The notes under the pieces: model-generated | What the model was told of the DNA's origin: nothing | The model's input: the letters and a program-made list of their open reading frames with translations, nothing else | Databases searched by the model: none | Shown: positions 18,548 through 27,076 of the stretch, piece after piece | How positions within the stretch are numbered: the stretch's first letter is position 1 | Layout of the letters: the number at the start of each line of letters is the position of its first letter | DNA from: Clostridia bacterium | GTDB lineage: Bacteria; Bacillota; DULZ01 | Assembly: GCA_012840125.1 (NCBI GenBank) | Contig: DULZ01000101.1 | Coordinates: 1 to 57,848 of the forward strand | Length of the DNA: 57,848 bases | Direction of reading: 5' to 3' | Position numbers and translations under genes: made by a program

Positions 18548-18922
18548 GTGAAACCATTGCTGGATGAATCAAAGCCTATTTACCTGCAGATAGCCGAAAG
18601 AATTGAGGATGAGATCTTAAACGGCACTTTGGCGGAAGGGGAGCAGGTCTATTCCACCAATGAGTTTGCCAGGATGCTCCAGATCAATCCGGCTACGGCC
18701 GCTAAAGGAATCAACTTGCTGGTGGAGGAAGGGAAACTGTTTAAGAAAAGGGGAATCGGCATGTTTGTAGCAAAGGGGGCCAGGGAAATAATCCTGGCAC
18801 AGCGTAAGGAGCGATTTGTGCGGGAAACCATCACCGCCTTATTTCAGGAAGCGGCGAAACTGGGCATTTCCAAAGAAGAACTGTTGCAGCTCATCAGGGG
18901 CTATGAAGGGGGGCGGAATTGA
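18548..18922 (+). CDS. GntR-family regulator, YtrA subfamily
   Basis: 124 residues, only slightly longer than its winged helix domain, as is typical of YtrA-type regulators, which lack a large effector domain. KPIYLQIAERIEDEI and the recognition region NEFARMLQINPATAAKGINLL are diagnostic. GTG at 18548 was chosen because AAGGAGG (18534-18540) lies 7 bases upstream; the ATG at 18527 precedes that site. Its stop overlaps the ABC gene start. It probably represses its own ABC operon. Confidence 0.9.
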   Translation: MKPLLDESKPIYLQIAERIEDEILNGTLAEGEQVYSTNEFARMLQINPATAAKGINLLVEEGKLFKKRGIGMFVAKGAREIILAQRKERFVRETITALFQEAAKLGISKEELLQLIRGYEGGRN

Positions 18923-19806
18923 TGACCCAGGCGGTGGAGATCCGGGGGCTGAGCAAAACATTCGGCAGAACGCGGGCCCTGCAGGATGTAAACATGGCTT
19001 TAGAGAGCAATAAAATCTTCGGCTTGCTGGGCCGCAACGGAGCCGGGAAGAGCACCTTGATAAAACTCATCACCGGCCAGCTGTTTCCCACCGGGGGAGA
19101 GATCAAAGTATTCGGCGAGGCACCTTATGAAAATGCCAAGGTGCTCAGCCAAATCTGCGTGATCAGGGAAAACGGCACCTTTCTGAAAGACATGAAAGCC
19201 AAGGACGCCTTAAGCATTGCCGCGGCTTATTATCCCAACTGGGATCAATCCCTGGCGGACCGGATGGTGAAGCATTTCAAGCTGGATTTAAGAAAGTGCT
19301 ACAAGTCACTGTCCTTAGGTATGAAATCCCAACTGGGGATAATTGTGGGTTTGGCCAGCCGGGCGCCCTTGACCATTTTTGATGAGCCCTATATCGGGTT
19401 GGACGCCCCGGGTAGGCAGCTCTTTTATGATTTGTTGTTGGAAGAGTACATGGCTTATCCCCGGACTTTTATCCTCGCTACCCACCTGATTGACGAGGTA
19501 GCCAACCTGTTTGAAGAAGTTATCATCCTGGCGGGGGGCTCGGTAAGACTACAGGATGAGACGGACCGGATTAAGGAGCAGTCTTTTTTCATCAGCGGCC
19601 CGGCGCCAGAAGTGGAAAGACGGGTGGCGGGCAAAAAGGTTATTTATCGCCATACTCTGGGCAAAACCCTGGTGGTAGGTATCTATGACCGGTTAAGCCC
19701 GGGGGAAATCCAGGATCTAAAGGCCGCCGGTTTGGAAGTTGATGCCATGCCGCTGCAGAAGCTGTTCATTTATCTCACGGAGGAAAGAGGTGACGGGGAT
19801 GTCTAG
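18922..19806 (+). CDS. ABC transporter ATP-binding protein (YtrB-like)
   Basis: About 294 residues. Walker A is GRNGAGKST, Walker B is LTIFDEPYIGLD and the H-loop is ATHLIDE. The signature loop is degenerate, LSLGMKSQL rather than LSGGQ, as in other YtrB-like proteins. The C-terminal 80 residues form the extra domain of that group. ATG at 18922 overlaps the gntR stop (TGATG region) and its own stop overlaps the permease start by 8 bases, so all three are coupled. Such systems often respond to cell-wall antibiotics. Confidence 0.9.
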   Translation: MTQAVEIRGLSKTFGRTRALQDVNMALESNKIFGLLGRNGAGKSTLIKLITGQLFPTGGEIKVFGEAPYENAKVLSQICVIRENGTFLKDMKAKDALSIAAAYYPNWDQSLADRMVKHFKLDLRKCYKSLSLGMKSQLGIIVGLASRAPLTIFDEPYIGLDAPGRQLFYDLLLEEYMAYPRTFILATHLIDEVANLFEEVIILAGGSVRLQDETDRIKEQSFFISGPAPEVERRVAGKKVIYRHTLGKTLVVGIYDRLSPGEIQDLKAAGLEVDAMPLQKLFIYLTEERGDGDV

Positions 19807-20509
19807 ACTGTGGCAAGGGGTAAAGATACAGTATCTCTATGCCAAACCGGGTTTTACGGTTTTTTGGGGCATCATCCTGGGCATCATGGTGGTGCAGTAC
19901 CTGGGCTTCTTTTATTTCTTTCCTATGGGGAATGTAGAGGTCAAATCCGTCGCCGGGGGGCATATCGTGGCGGTCATCATCTACATGGGTATTGCCACCG
20001 GCATGCAGTGCTGGGAAACGCTGCCCTACGCCCTCAACTTGGGGAATACCCGGCGAGAGTTTTGGCTGGGGTGTGCCGTGTTTAACTGCTTGTATGCCCT
20101 GGTCATGGCTGCCATCCTGGTGGGACTTTCGCTCCTGGAATTGGCGGCTTATGCCGCACTAGGACTAGAGCACCAGTGGATGGGTGAGGCCGGTGCCCGG
20201 CAGGTTTTCACACACCTCATGGTGGACTTTGCCGTTATCGCCGCCGTCGTGGCGGGTGTATTCCTCGCGGTGATGCTTGGCTATCGTTTCGGCTGGAAGC
20301 CTTTCCTGATTATGGCGGCAGGCATCATCAGCAGCTTCAAGCTGTTTCCGGCCTGGGGTCAGGCCTTAGGCAAGTTGATTGGATACTCTATCCTGGTGAC
20401 CTTTGGCAGAGGAACGCCCTGGCCCTTCATCGGTTGGATGTGTGTTCTTACCGCCATTTGTTATTTACTGGCATACCCCCTGGTCCGGGGCAGCCAGGTG
20501 AAAAGTTAG
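19799..20509 (+). CDS. ABC transporter permease, partner of the YtrB-like ATPase
   Basis: About 236 residues with roughly six hydrophobic segments and no recognisable enzyme motif. ATG at 19799 (MSRLWQGVKIQYLYAKPG) lies behind GAGGTG and overlaps the ATPase gene end, which supports it over upstream starts. It would form the membrane part of the exporter. Substrate unknown; by analogy to YtrBC-type systems, it may be cell-envelope stress related. Confidence 0.75.
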   Translation: MSRLWQGVKIQYLYAKPGFTVFWGIILGIMVVQYLGFFYFFPMGNVEVKSVAGGHIVAVIIYMGIATGMQCWETLPYALNLGNTRREFWLGCAVFNCLYALVMAAILVGLSLLELAAYAALGLEHQWMGEAGARQVFTHLMVDFAVIAAVVAGVFLAVMLGYRFGWKPFLIMAAGIISSFKLFPAWGQALGKLIGYSILVTFGRGTPWPFIGWMCVLTAICYLLAYPLVRGSQVKS

Positions 20510-20526
20510 AGAAAAGGGGTGTCATC

Positions 20527-21504
20527 ATGCGAGCAGTGCCGTTATTATCAATCAAAGGCATCAAATGCGGTCACGCCCAGGACTTGGAGCATGGTACCGG
20601 GATTACGGTGGTGCTGTGTGAGGAGGGAGCGGTGGCCGGGGTGGACGTCCGGGGCGGTGCCCCCGGCACCAGGGAAACGGATTTGCTGGATCCTTGCAAC
20701 CTGGTGGACCGGGTGCACGGGGTGTTCCTGTCCGGGGGCAGCGCCTTCGGCTTGAATGCCGCCGCCGGGATTGTGAAGTATCTCGAGGAAAAGGGTGCAG
20801 GGTTTGATGTGGCGGTGGCCAGGGTGCCCATTGTGACCGGGGCTGTCTTGTTTGACTTGACGGCCGGCAGTCCTAGGGTGCGTCCCGGGGAGGAGATGGG
20901 CTATGCTGCCTGTGTCAATGCCAGGTGCTATGGGGAAGAGCTGGAGGAAGGCTGTGTCGGGGCCGGCACCGGAGCCACCGTCGGGAAATACCTGGGCCCC
21001 CAGCGGGCCATGAAGGGCGGTTTGGGTGCGGCGGCCTATCAAGTGGGGGGCCTGGTGGTGGGTGCCGTAACGGCAGTGAACTGCCTGGGCGATGTGCGCG
21101 ATCCGGCCACGGGCCGATTGCTGGCTGGGCTTTTGACCCCGGACCGGAAGGGAATTATGAGCACGGAGGAGGTCATGCTGGCCGCGGCGGAACAGGCGAG
21201 TAAAACAAATCTATTCAGCGGCAATACCACCATCGGGATCGTGGTCACCAATGCCCTCTTAACGAAAGCGCAAGCCAAGAAAATTGCCTCCATGGCCCAT
21301 GACGGCTTTGCCAGGACTATTATTCCTTCCCATACCCTGGTGGATGGCGATACCATTTTCGTCATGAGCACCGGGGAAGTGGAAGCGGACTTAAATGCCC
21401 TGGGGCATCTCGCCGCCAAGGCCGTGGAACAGTCGGTGCTGCGGGGCGTGACCAAGGCCACCGGCATGTACGGCTACCCGGCGGCGGCTGATCTCCGGAA
21501 GTAA
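20527..21504 (+). CDS. P1-family (DmpA/NylC-type) self-cleaving aminopeptidase or amide hydrolase
   Basis: 325 residues of the S58/P1 Ntn-hydrolase family. These proteins cut themselves to expose an N-terminal nucleophile; here the site is probably between Asn233 and Thr234 in FSGNTTIGIVVTNA. The FLSGGSAFGLNAAAGI block shapes the oxyanion region. Members release D-amino acids, beta-peptides or 6-aminohexanoate units, and the natural substrate is uncertain. ATG at 20527 has AAGGGGTG upstream. It lies 17 bases after the permease on the same strand and ends at the terminator at 21512. Confidence 0.88.
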   Translation: MRAVPLLSIKGIKCGHAQDLEHGTGITVVLCEEGAVAGVDVRGGAPGTRETDLLDPCNLVDRVHGVFLSGGSAFGLNAAAGIVKYLEEKGAGFDVAVARVPIVTGAVLFDLTAGSPRVRPGEEMGYAACVNARCYGEELEEGCVGAGTGATVGKYLGPQRAMKGGLGAAAYQVGGLVVGAVTAVNCLGDVRDPATGRLLAGLLTPDRKGIMSTEEVMLAAAEQASKTNLFSGNTTIGIVVTNALLTKAQAKKIASMAHDGFARTIIPSHTLVDGDTIFVMSTGEVEADLNALGHLAAKAVEQSVLRGVTKATGMYGYPAAADLRK

Positions 21505-21511
21505 CAAAATA

Positions 21512-21535
21512 CCCCCTGCGTAGGGGGATTTTTTT
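21512..21535 (+). terminator. Rho-independent terminator of the GntR-ABC-peptidase transcript
   Basis: CCCCC (21512-21516) pairs with GGGGG (21523-21527) across TGCGTA, followed by A and seven T residues. The T-tract touches the end of the opposing MATE gene. Confidence 0.75.
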
Positions 21536-22952
21536 ACGGCCGCGGGCAGGAAGTGGAGAATTCCAGGTTTTGTTCCGCTTCCTGTCCGGTTTTGCCCTGG
21601 GGCATAACTGCCTGCAGCTTATTCATTTTTTTCATTTCCAGCATGATTAAGGTACCGGTCAAGGCGACCGATAACACGTCGGCGATGGGGGGTGTGCGCC
21701 ATACGCCCTCAATGCCCCAGAATCTAGGCAAGGTAAGCAGCAGGGGAATCAAGAACAGTACCTGCCTGGACAAGCTGAGGATGGTGGATTGCAAGGCTTT
21801 GCCCACGGCTTGGAAATAGCCGGCGCAGACTATTTGGAAACCGACGATGGGCAGCATTAAGAAAAAGGTTTTCAAAGCATGGACTGCCAAAACGGTTAGC
21901 TCCACATCGTCACCGGTGAACATCCGGACAATGGCCGTGGCCCCCAGCTGGATGGCAAAGAAACCGGCAATACAGAAAACGGTAGCGGCCCAAACGGCAA
22001 TGCGGAGGGTTTCTTTGACCCGGCCGTACTGCCTGGCCCCGTAGTTGAAGCCGATAATGGGTTGGGCCCCCTGGTTTAAGCCGATCAAAGGCATGATCAT
22101 AATGGTACCGATAGCCATAACGATACCCACAGCGGCCAGGGCTTGATCGCCGCCGTAGTACTGCAGGGTTTTATTCAAAATGACGTTTTGAATACTGTTG
22201 GCGATCTGCATCCCGAAAGGAGCAAAGCCAATGGCCATGATACTCATCAATACCCGGAAGTCAGGTATCAGGTTTTTGAAACGGATTTTCACCAGGCTCT
22301 TGCCGCCAAAGAAATAGCTCAAAACCCACATGGCCGAGATGAATTGAGCAATGACGGTGGCCATGGCGGAACCTTTAATGCCGAAACCCAGCCGCATGAC
22401 GAAGAGATAATTCAAGATGATATTGATGAATGCGCCAAGGATTTGGGTGGACATGGCCCGGTTCGGGTTACCTTCCGCCCGGATGAAGTTGTTCATCCCC
22501 ATGCTAATGGCCCCAAACACGGAACCCAGCATAATGATCCGCAGGAATTCCTTGGCGTAAGGGAGGACAGTGGGGCTGGCGCCGAAAGCCTTTAAAATGG
22601 GCTCCGGATACAATTCGAAGATGACGGCACAGGTGGCAGGGAGGATGATGAACATGGCCGCGGCATTACCTGCGATTTTTTCTGCCTCCTCTATGCGTTG
22701 CTCGCCCAAACGGATGGAGATTAAGGCGGTGGCGCCGATGCCGACGAGGACGGACACAGCCATTAAAATGATCATGATGGGAAAAGCCACCGTGGTGGCG
22801 GCAATGGCAATGGAGCCGACGCCTTGACCCAAAAAGATCCGGTCTACAATATTGTACAGGGAGTTAACGAGCATGCCTACGATGGCCGGTATAGAAAAAC
22901 TGAGCAAGAGACTCCCTATGTTCTTATCTTTCAATTCCAGTGAACGGTCCAT
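21534..22952 (-). CDS. MATE-family multidrug efflux transporter
   Basis: About 472 residues, 12 hydrophobic segments in two similar halves, starting RSLELKDKNIGSLLLSFSIPAIVGMLVNSLYNIVDRIF-like, the usual MATE opening; GLNQGAQPIIGFNYGA is the conserved C-lobe start. It exports cationic drugs or metabolites using Na+ or H+. ATG at 22952 was chosen; the GTG at 22961 is inside the AAGGTGG ribosome site. The MarR gene lies 14 bases upstream, a MepR-MepA-like arrangement. Confidence 0.93.
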   Translation of the reverse strand: MDRSLELKDKNIGSLLLSFSIPAIVGMLVNSLYNIVDRIFLGQGVGSIAIAATTVAFPIMIILMAVSVLVGIGATALISIRLGEQRIEEAEKIAGNAAAMFIILPATCAVIFELYPEPILKAFGASPTVLPYAKEFLRIIMLGSVFGAISMGMNNFIRAEGNPNRAMSTQILGAFINIILNYLFVMRLGFGIKGSAMATVIAQFISAMWVLSYFFGGKSLVKIRFKNLIPDFRVLMSIMAIGFAPFGMQIANSIQNVILNKTLQYYGGDQALAAVGIVMAIGTIMIMPLIGLNQGAQPIIGFNYGARQYGRVKETLRIAVWAATVFCIAGFFAIQLGATAIVRMFTGDDVELTVLAVHALKTFFLMLPIVGFQIVCAGYFQAVGKALQSTILSLSRQVLFLIPLLLTLPRFWGIEGVWRTPPIADVLSVALTGTLIMLEMKKMNKLQAVMPQGKTGQEAEQNLEFSTSCPRP

Positions 22953-22966
22953 GGATACCACCTTTT

Positions 22967-23413
22967 CTACAGCTTTTTCATGAATTCTACTACTTGACGG
23001 AGGTGGCGGCGGAATTCCTCCAATTCCGCGTCCTCCACGTCTTCGAACAGTTCCAGGAGTGTTTGCGTGGACCGGGCGACAACTTGATCCATGTCCTTTT
23101 TGGCTTGGTTACTCAGGGACAGGCGGTACTTTCTCCGGTCTTCGGGATCCACACAGCGCTCCACCAGGCCCAGGTCTTCCAATTGGCTGATAATGGTGGT
23201 GAGGCCCGCTTTTTCAATATCCAACAGCCGACTCAATTCGGTAAAAGTCAAGCTGTCCAATTGATACAAAGTATGAATGACTTTGGCCTGGTTTTTCGTT
23301 ATTTTACAGGTAAACTCATCATCCTGGCGCAGCTTGCGCCAGAATTTCTGGTGAAAAAGCCACATGAAACTAAAGAAGAGCAAGTGCAACTCCTTGGCTT
23401 GCTCCTGGTGCAT
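22967..23413 (-). CDS. MarR-family regulator of the adjacent MATE pump
   Basis: About 148 residues. The winged helix contains LTFTELSRLLDIEKAGLTTI and the wing DPEDRRKYRLSLS. ATG at 23413 is preferred because GAGGGG lies 6-7 bases upstream; a TTG at 23449 gives a 12-residue extension without a ribosome site. It is co-transcribed with the MATE gene and probably represses the pair until a drug binds. Promoter at 23455-23483. Confidence 0.9.
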   Translation of the reverse strand: MHQEQAKELHLLFFSFMWLFHQKFWRKLRQDDEFTCKITKNQAKVIHTLYQLDSLTFTELSRLLDIEKAGLTTIISQLEDLGLVERCVDPEDRRKYRLSLSNQAKKDMDQVVARSTQTLLELFEDVEDAELEEFRRHLRQVVEFMKKL

Positions 23414-23454
23414 GGCGAAACCCCTCACGATTAGTTTGAATTCGTACAATAATC

Positions 23455-23483
23455 ACTGTAGCACAACTGCCGGTGAAAAGCAA
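23455..23483 (-). promoter_or_regulatory. Sigma-A promoter of the marR-MATE operon
   Basis: On the minus strand TTGCTT (23483-23478), 17 bases, TACAGT (23460-23455). The stretch TTGTACGAATTCAAAC just downstream has partial symmetry and could hold the MarR operator. Confidence 0.55.
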
Positions 23484-23576
23484 GCAGATCCTGGCCCGAT
23501 CTTTCCCGGGAAATGTCCCCCGACGGTATGACAACCGGCAGCAGGGGGCTTTGTTGCGAACAAGTTACTGTATTAT

Positions 23577-23605
23577 TTGAAAGTGCTTGTCTGCCCGTGT
23601 ATACT
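23577..23605 (+). promoter_or_regulatory. Sigma-A promoter of the Wadjet operon
   Basis: TTGAAA (23577-23582), 17-base spacer, TATACT (23600-23605), 82 bases upstream of the jetD start. The rest of the 23484-23686 gap shows no further feature. Confidence 0.7.
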
Positions 23606-23686
23606 AAAAACAGGAAATACATGCCATGACAGGAACCGGCGATGGAGACGGGAGGCACTGGCTTGCAAAGGGAAAGAGGGTTTAGG

Positions 23687-24724
23687 ATGAACGCATTCGT
23701 AGACAAGCTCAGCCGCTATGAAAAAGTGAGGATCAGTACGGATGAACTGCAAGAGATTTTCGGAGTTGCCGAATATGGGGCATTTTATCTCATAGTGTCC
23801 AACCTGGTAGAAGAAGGCAAACTTGAACCCATTAAAGCTTCTCGCCTCAACGGTCGGATGCCTCCCTTGTATAACCGGTATCGCATTGTCAGGGAGCAAA
23901 ATGATCCGGCTGCTTTTGTTGCAGAGATACGCCTGTTAAATCCCGGCTTAAATATTGAAGGATATTTAGCCCGGCCTCAGGTTTACCGCAAACACCGGGA
24001 GGTAATCCTGGGATTAAGCCGCTACCTGTGGCATCACCCTGAGTTGTTAGCAAAGCCCATGTCCTGCAAGGAACGATCCTTTTCCATTTGGGGCAAGGAA
24101 AAATTCCTGGAACAAAACAGGGCCTTGGTGAAAGAAGTGCTGGAGTTTAACGGGCTGGCCCCCGGGTTCTTGCATACATACGATACCCCGGAACCCTTTT
24201 TCGAGTATGTTTTTGCCGCGGCGGGAAGCACGAAGGTCTGTATTATTGAGAACAAAGACACATGGTTCACTTTTCGCAAGCTGATGAGAGAAACTGGGAA
24301 GAATATCTTTTTTGGCGAGCCGGTGCATGTCCTGATTTATGGGGAAGGAAATAAAATCACGAAGCCAGATGCTTTAAGGGAATACGCCCGGGAGATGCTG
24401 GGACAACAAGAGGCGGCAGTAAGATTTCTGTATTTCGGCGACCTGGACAAGGAGGGAATCCGCCTTTATGCCCGAACCAGGAAAGCGAATCCCGGTATAG
24501 ATTTACACCTGTTTGTTCCTTTTTACTCCTTAATGATGAAACTGGCATCCGATCGGGAATTGCCCTTATCCCATGACAGGCGGGATATCCCGGTGCCCTG
24601 GGAGGAATTCCTGCCTTCTTTTCCGTTAGCGGAACAACAACGGATGCAGGAAATTATAAACAGCGGCCGGTACATTCCCCAAGAAGTCATTAATTATCCG
24701 GTTTTGGCAAGCCTCTTGTCTTGA
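23687..24724 (+). CDS. jetD: Wadjet protein JetD (TOPRIM-type nuclease subunit)
   Basis: About 345 residues. The C-terminal half is a TOPRIM/topoisomerase-VI-A-like domain: IIENKDTW (about residues 187-194) supplies the first acidic residue and YFGDLDKEG (about 249-257) the DxD pair that binds metal for DNA cleavage. The N-terminal part has a winged-helix look (STDELQEIFGVAEYGAFYL). In Wadjet systems JetD cuts plasmid DNA after the SMC complex has extruded it. ATG at 23687 is preferred on its AGAGGG site; ATG at 23642 is possible. JetD comes first here, whereas it is last in the textbook jetABCD order. Confidence 0.88.
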   Translation: MNAFVDKLSRYEKVRISTDELQEIFGVAEYGAFYLIVSNLVEEGKLEPIKASRLNGRMPPLYNRYRIVREQNDPAAFVAEIRLLNPGLNIEGYLARPQVYRKHREVILGLSRYLWHHPELLAKPMSCKERSFSIWGKEKFLEQNRALVKEVLEFNGLAPGFLHTYDTPEPFFEYVFAAAGSTKVCIIENKDTWFTFRKLMRETGKNIFFGEPVHVLIYGEGNKITKPDALREYAREMLGQQEAAVRFLYFGDLDKEGIRLYARTRKANPGIDLHLFVPFYSLMMKLASDRELPLSHDRRDIPVPWEEFLPSFPLAEQQRMQEIINSGRYIPQEVINYPVLASLLS

Positions 24725-24746
24725 CCTAGGAGAGAGTGGATGAAGG

Positions 24747-26354
24747 ATGTTGGCTGGTAAAGAGTTTCTTGAAGGCTTTGAAAAAAGGATGCAGTTGGTG
24801 GCCGTGGTAGATGCAGTGCTGCATCGCCGCCGGAAAAATATGGAGTTAGAATCCCTGTTTGCGCCGGGCCACATGGAAAACTTGATTTTCTCCGTCCTGG
24901 TATTCATTATGGAAAAAACCTTGGCGGAGGACGAAGCATGTACCATTGAGAGTATCATTGGATTTTTGCGGGACATCCTGCCGGCATACGGTGTTGACCT
25001 GCCGTATGAAACAGTGCGGCAGCTGGCTGACTACATTGTGAAAGACGTGTTGCAGCATGGAGGGGAGGCCCGCTACTTTCCTGTGATGAAGTACGGCCAA
25101 GGCATGACGGAATTCCGGGTCAAACTCATTGATGACCGGCTGAAAGAAACGGAGTATGGTTACGAAGTGCAATACCTGTTGACGGATCAAGGATATGATT
25201 TTCTTTTCCGTACCAAAGAAGTGGAACAGGAGATCAGCTTTACCATTGAAGAGCTAAAACTGCGGGAATTGATCAGGAGGAAAAACTACCGGAAAGCCCA
25301 GCAGCAAAGCGCCAGCCTGGTGCAAATGATCCGCCAGAAAAAGCGAGAAATGGAGCAGTTCATGTATAAAGTGCGGGAAAATATCTATGCCGTAGATATA
25401 GCTGACCTGGAACGCTTGTTGAACAGCACCTATGAACTGTTAGAAGAAGAGTACAACTTGTTAGCCCAGATTAAAGAAATGGTGGCCTTGTCGGAACAGC
25501 GCCTCTTGGAAGAAGAAGGGCGCCGCTTGGTCCTTGACGAAGAGATGCAAAAAGCCAAACGGGAAATCTTGGCCATCCGGCACAATATTAATACGGCACT
25601 GAAGGAACAGAGAGACATGGTGGTGGAAAGATTTAGCCTTTCCAAGATTTACTTAGAAACCCTTCAGGACACTTTCGCCCAGGGATTAACCAAACGGTTT
25701 GATTTGGAGAAAGAGATTCTTCTTCCTTTGGAGGAATGTTCCCCGGGCCTTATTCCCCAATTATGGCAGCTGCTGAATCCGTTGTTTTTGCCTAACCCCA
25801 ATAAGATTTTGGGTTTGATGTCCATTTACCAGAGACAGGTGCCCCTCCGGGAAGTCGACCAGGAAGCAGAGGGGATTTTGGTGGAGAGCCTTGAGGAAGA
25901 CCTGGAGTTAGAGAGAATCCAAAGGTTAAATGAGGCTCACGTGACTTTGATGAAGCTTTTGTTTCAATTTGACGCCGGTGAAACAGATGCCTTTTATCTA
26001 AGTGAACTGGTGGACCAGCTGGAGGCAAGGCCCCAACTGCTGGGGGAACTCATGACGGAAAACCTATTGTTTACTGATATGCTGAAGCTTTATGAAATAG
26101 GTGCGATTGACGTAGCGGCTTGGCTGGATGCTCCCGATGAGGCGATCATGAATGCCACCGGGGAGTTGGATGTGGACTACTGCCTGCACCGGCTGTTTTT
26201 CGAAGAACCATCCCTGTACGGGGTGGCAGAATTGAAATTCACCAAAGCCGGCGACAGCCCGGTCTTCAAGGAAATTCGCTATCAAAGGCAGCAGCAATGG
26301 TACCGGCAGCAGGTGACCTTTACCGATTTGCTAATTGAGGTGAAACGACGATGA
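24747..26354 (+). CDS. jetA: Wadjet protein JetA (kleisin, MukF-like)
   Basis: 535 residues. Placed by position and character: it precedes a MukE-like and an SMC-like gene, and has an N-terminal region with helix-turn-helix features followed by long charged helices (about residues 165-300) suited to coiled coil, and a C-terminal winged-helix-like part. In the Wadjet complex it bridges the JetC head domains as a kleisin. Its stop overlaps the jetB start as ATGA, showing tight coupling. The gap from jetD is 22 bases. The ATG at 24747 is weakly supported by GAAGG just upstream. Confidence 0.85.
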   Translation: MLAGKEFLEGFEKRMQLVAVVDAVLHRRRKNMELESLFAPGHMENLIFSVLVFIMEKTLAEDEACTIESIIGFLRDILPAYGVDLPYETVRQLADYIVKDVLQHGGEARYFPVMKYGQGMTEFRVKLIDDRLKETEYGYEVQYLLTDQGYDFLFRTKEVEQEISFTIEELKLRELIRRKNYRKAQQQSASLVQMIRQKKREMEQFMYKVRENIYAVDIADLERLLNSTYELLEEEYNLLAQIKEMVALSEQRLLEEEGRRLVLDEEMQKAKREILAIRHNINTALKEQRDMVVERFSLSKIYLETLQDTFAQGLTKRFDLEKEILLPLEECSPGLIPQLWQLLNPLFLPNPNKILGLMSIYQRQVPLREVDQEAEGILVESLEEDLELERIQRLNEAHVTLMKLLFQFDAGETDAFYLSELVDQLEARPQLLGELMTENLLFTDMLKLYEIGAIDVAAWLDAPDEAIMNATGELDVDYCLHRLFFEEPSLYGVAELKFTKAGDSPVFKEIRYQRQQQWYRQQVTFTDLLIEVKRR

Positions 26355-27076
26355 GCGCTACCGCCACGGCTTTTAAAATATTTAAGATCTTGCTGGCCCA
26401 AGGACAGCTGGACCGGAGTACGGACAGCGATTTGTTTTTGGATTTCCGGCAACCGCAGGTGCGGGGGATTCTGGCGGACTTGGAGGAGGAACTGGAATTT
26501 ACTATTGTGGAAACCCCCGGCACCCTGTACCTGGTGCCGAACGCTGACAACGACCTGCTGGGTTTTGTGACTAAGGATCTGCGGGAATGGGTGGCTAAAG
26601 GGGCCCGGTTGGCCGATGCTTTCCTCCTTTGCTACATTATCATGTTCATGCTCTATCTCTTTTACGGGGGCAAGAATATCAATCCGAAACAGCGAGATTT
26701 CCTGCGGGTCTCTACCCTGATAGAAGAACTGGATAACCGCTTCGGTTTAGCGTTGCATGACCGGGCTGAGGCGGAATTACTGGATGAACAATACGGTATC
26801 AATTTTGTCAAGATCGCGGAACTGTGGGACAGTAAGAAGAGTTTCGAGGAGGGCAGCCGCAAGCATAAAATCTCCACCGTGCTCAATGCCTGCCGCCTGC
26901 TGGAGAGGGAAAAGTTGATTTACCTGGTGGACGACAAGGAAATTCGTACCACCAAGAAACTGGATGATTTAATGCTGCATTACTATTTGCAGGAGAGCAG
27001 GGTAGATGAGATCCGCCGCTTCTTTGCTCAGGGAGGTGATACGGGTGCCCAAGATCAACCGCATCCGGATAATTAA
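26351..27076 (+). CDS. jetB: Wadjet protein JetB (MukE-like kite subunit)
   Basis: 241 residues, starting at the ATGA overlap with jetA. Two winged-helix regions can be inferred, with the predicted hydrophobic stretch AFLLCYIIMFMLYLF (about residues 94-108) probably a buried helix rather than a membrane anchor. It would bind the JetA kleisin. The last 32 bases overlap the start of jetC in another frame. Assignment rests on operon position and size rather than on a strong motif. Confidence 0.82.
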   Translation: MSATATAFKIFKILLAQGQLDRSTDSDLFLDFRQPQVRGILADLEEELEFTIVETPGTLYLVPNADNDLLGFVTKDLREWVAKGARLADAFLLCYIIMFMLYLFYGGKNINPKQRDFLRVSTLIEELDNRFGLALHDRAEAELLDEQYGINFVKIAELWDSKKSFEEGSRKHKISTVLNACRLLEREKLIYLVDDKEIRTTKKLDDLMLHYYLQESRVDEIRRFFAQGGDTGAQDQPHPDN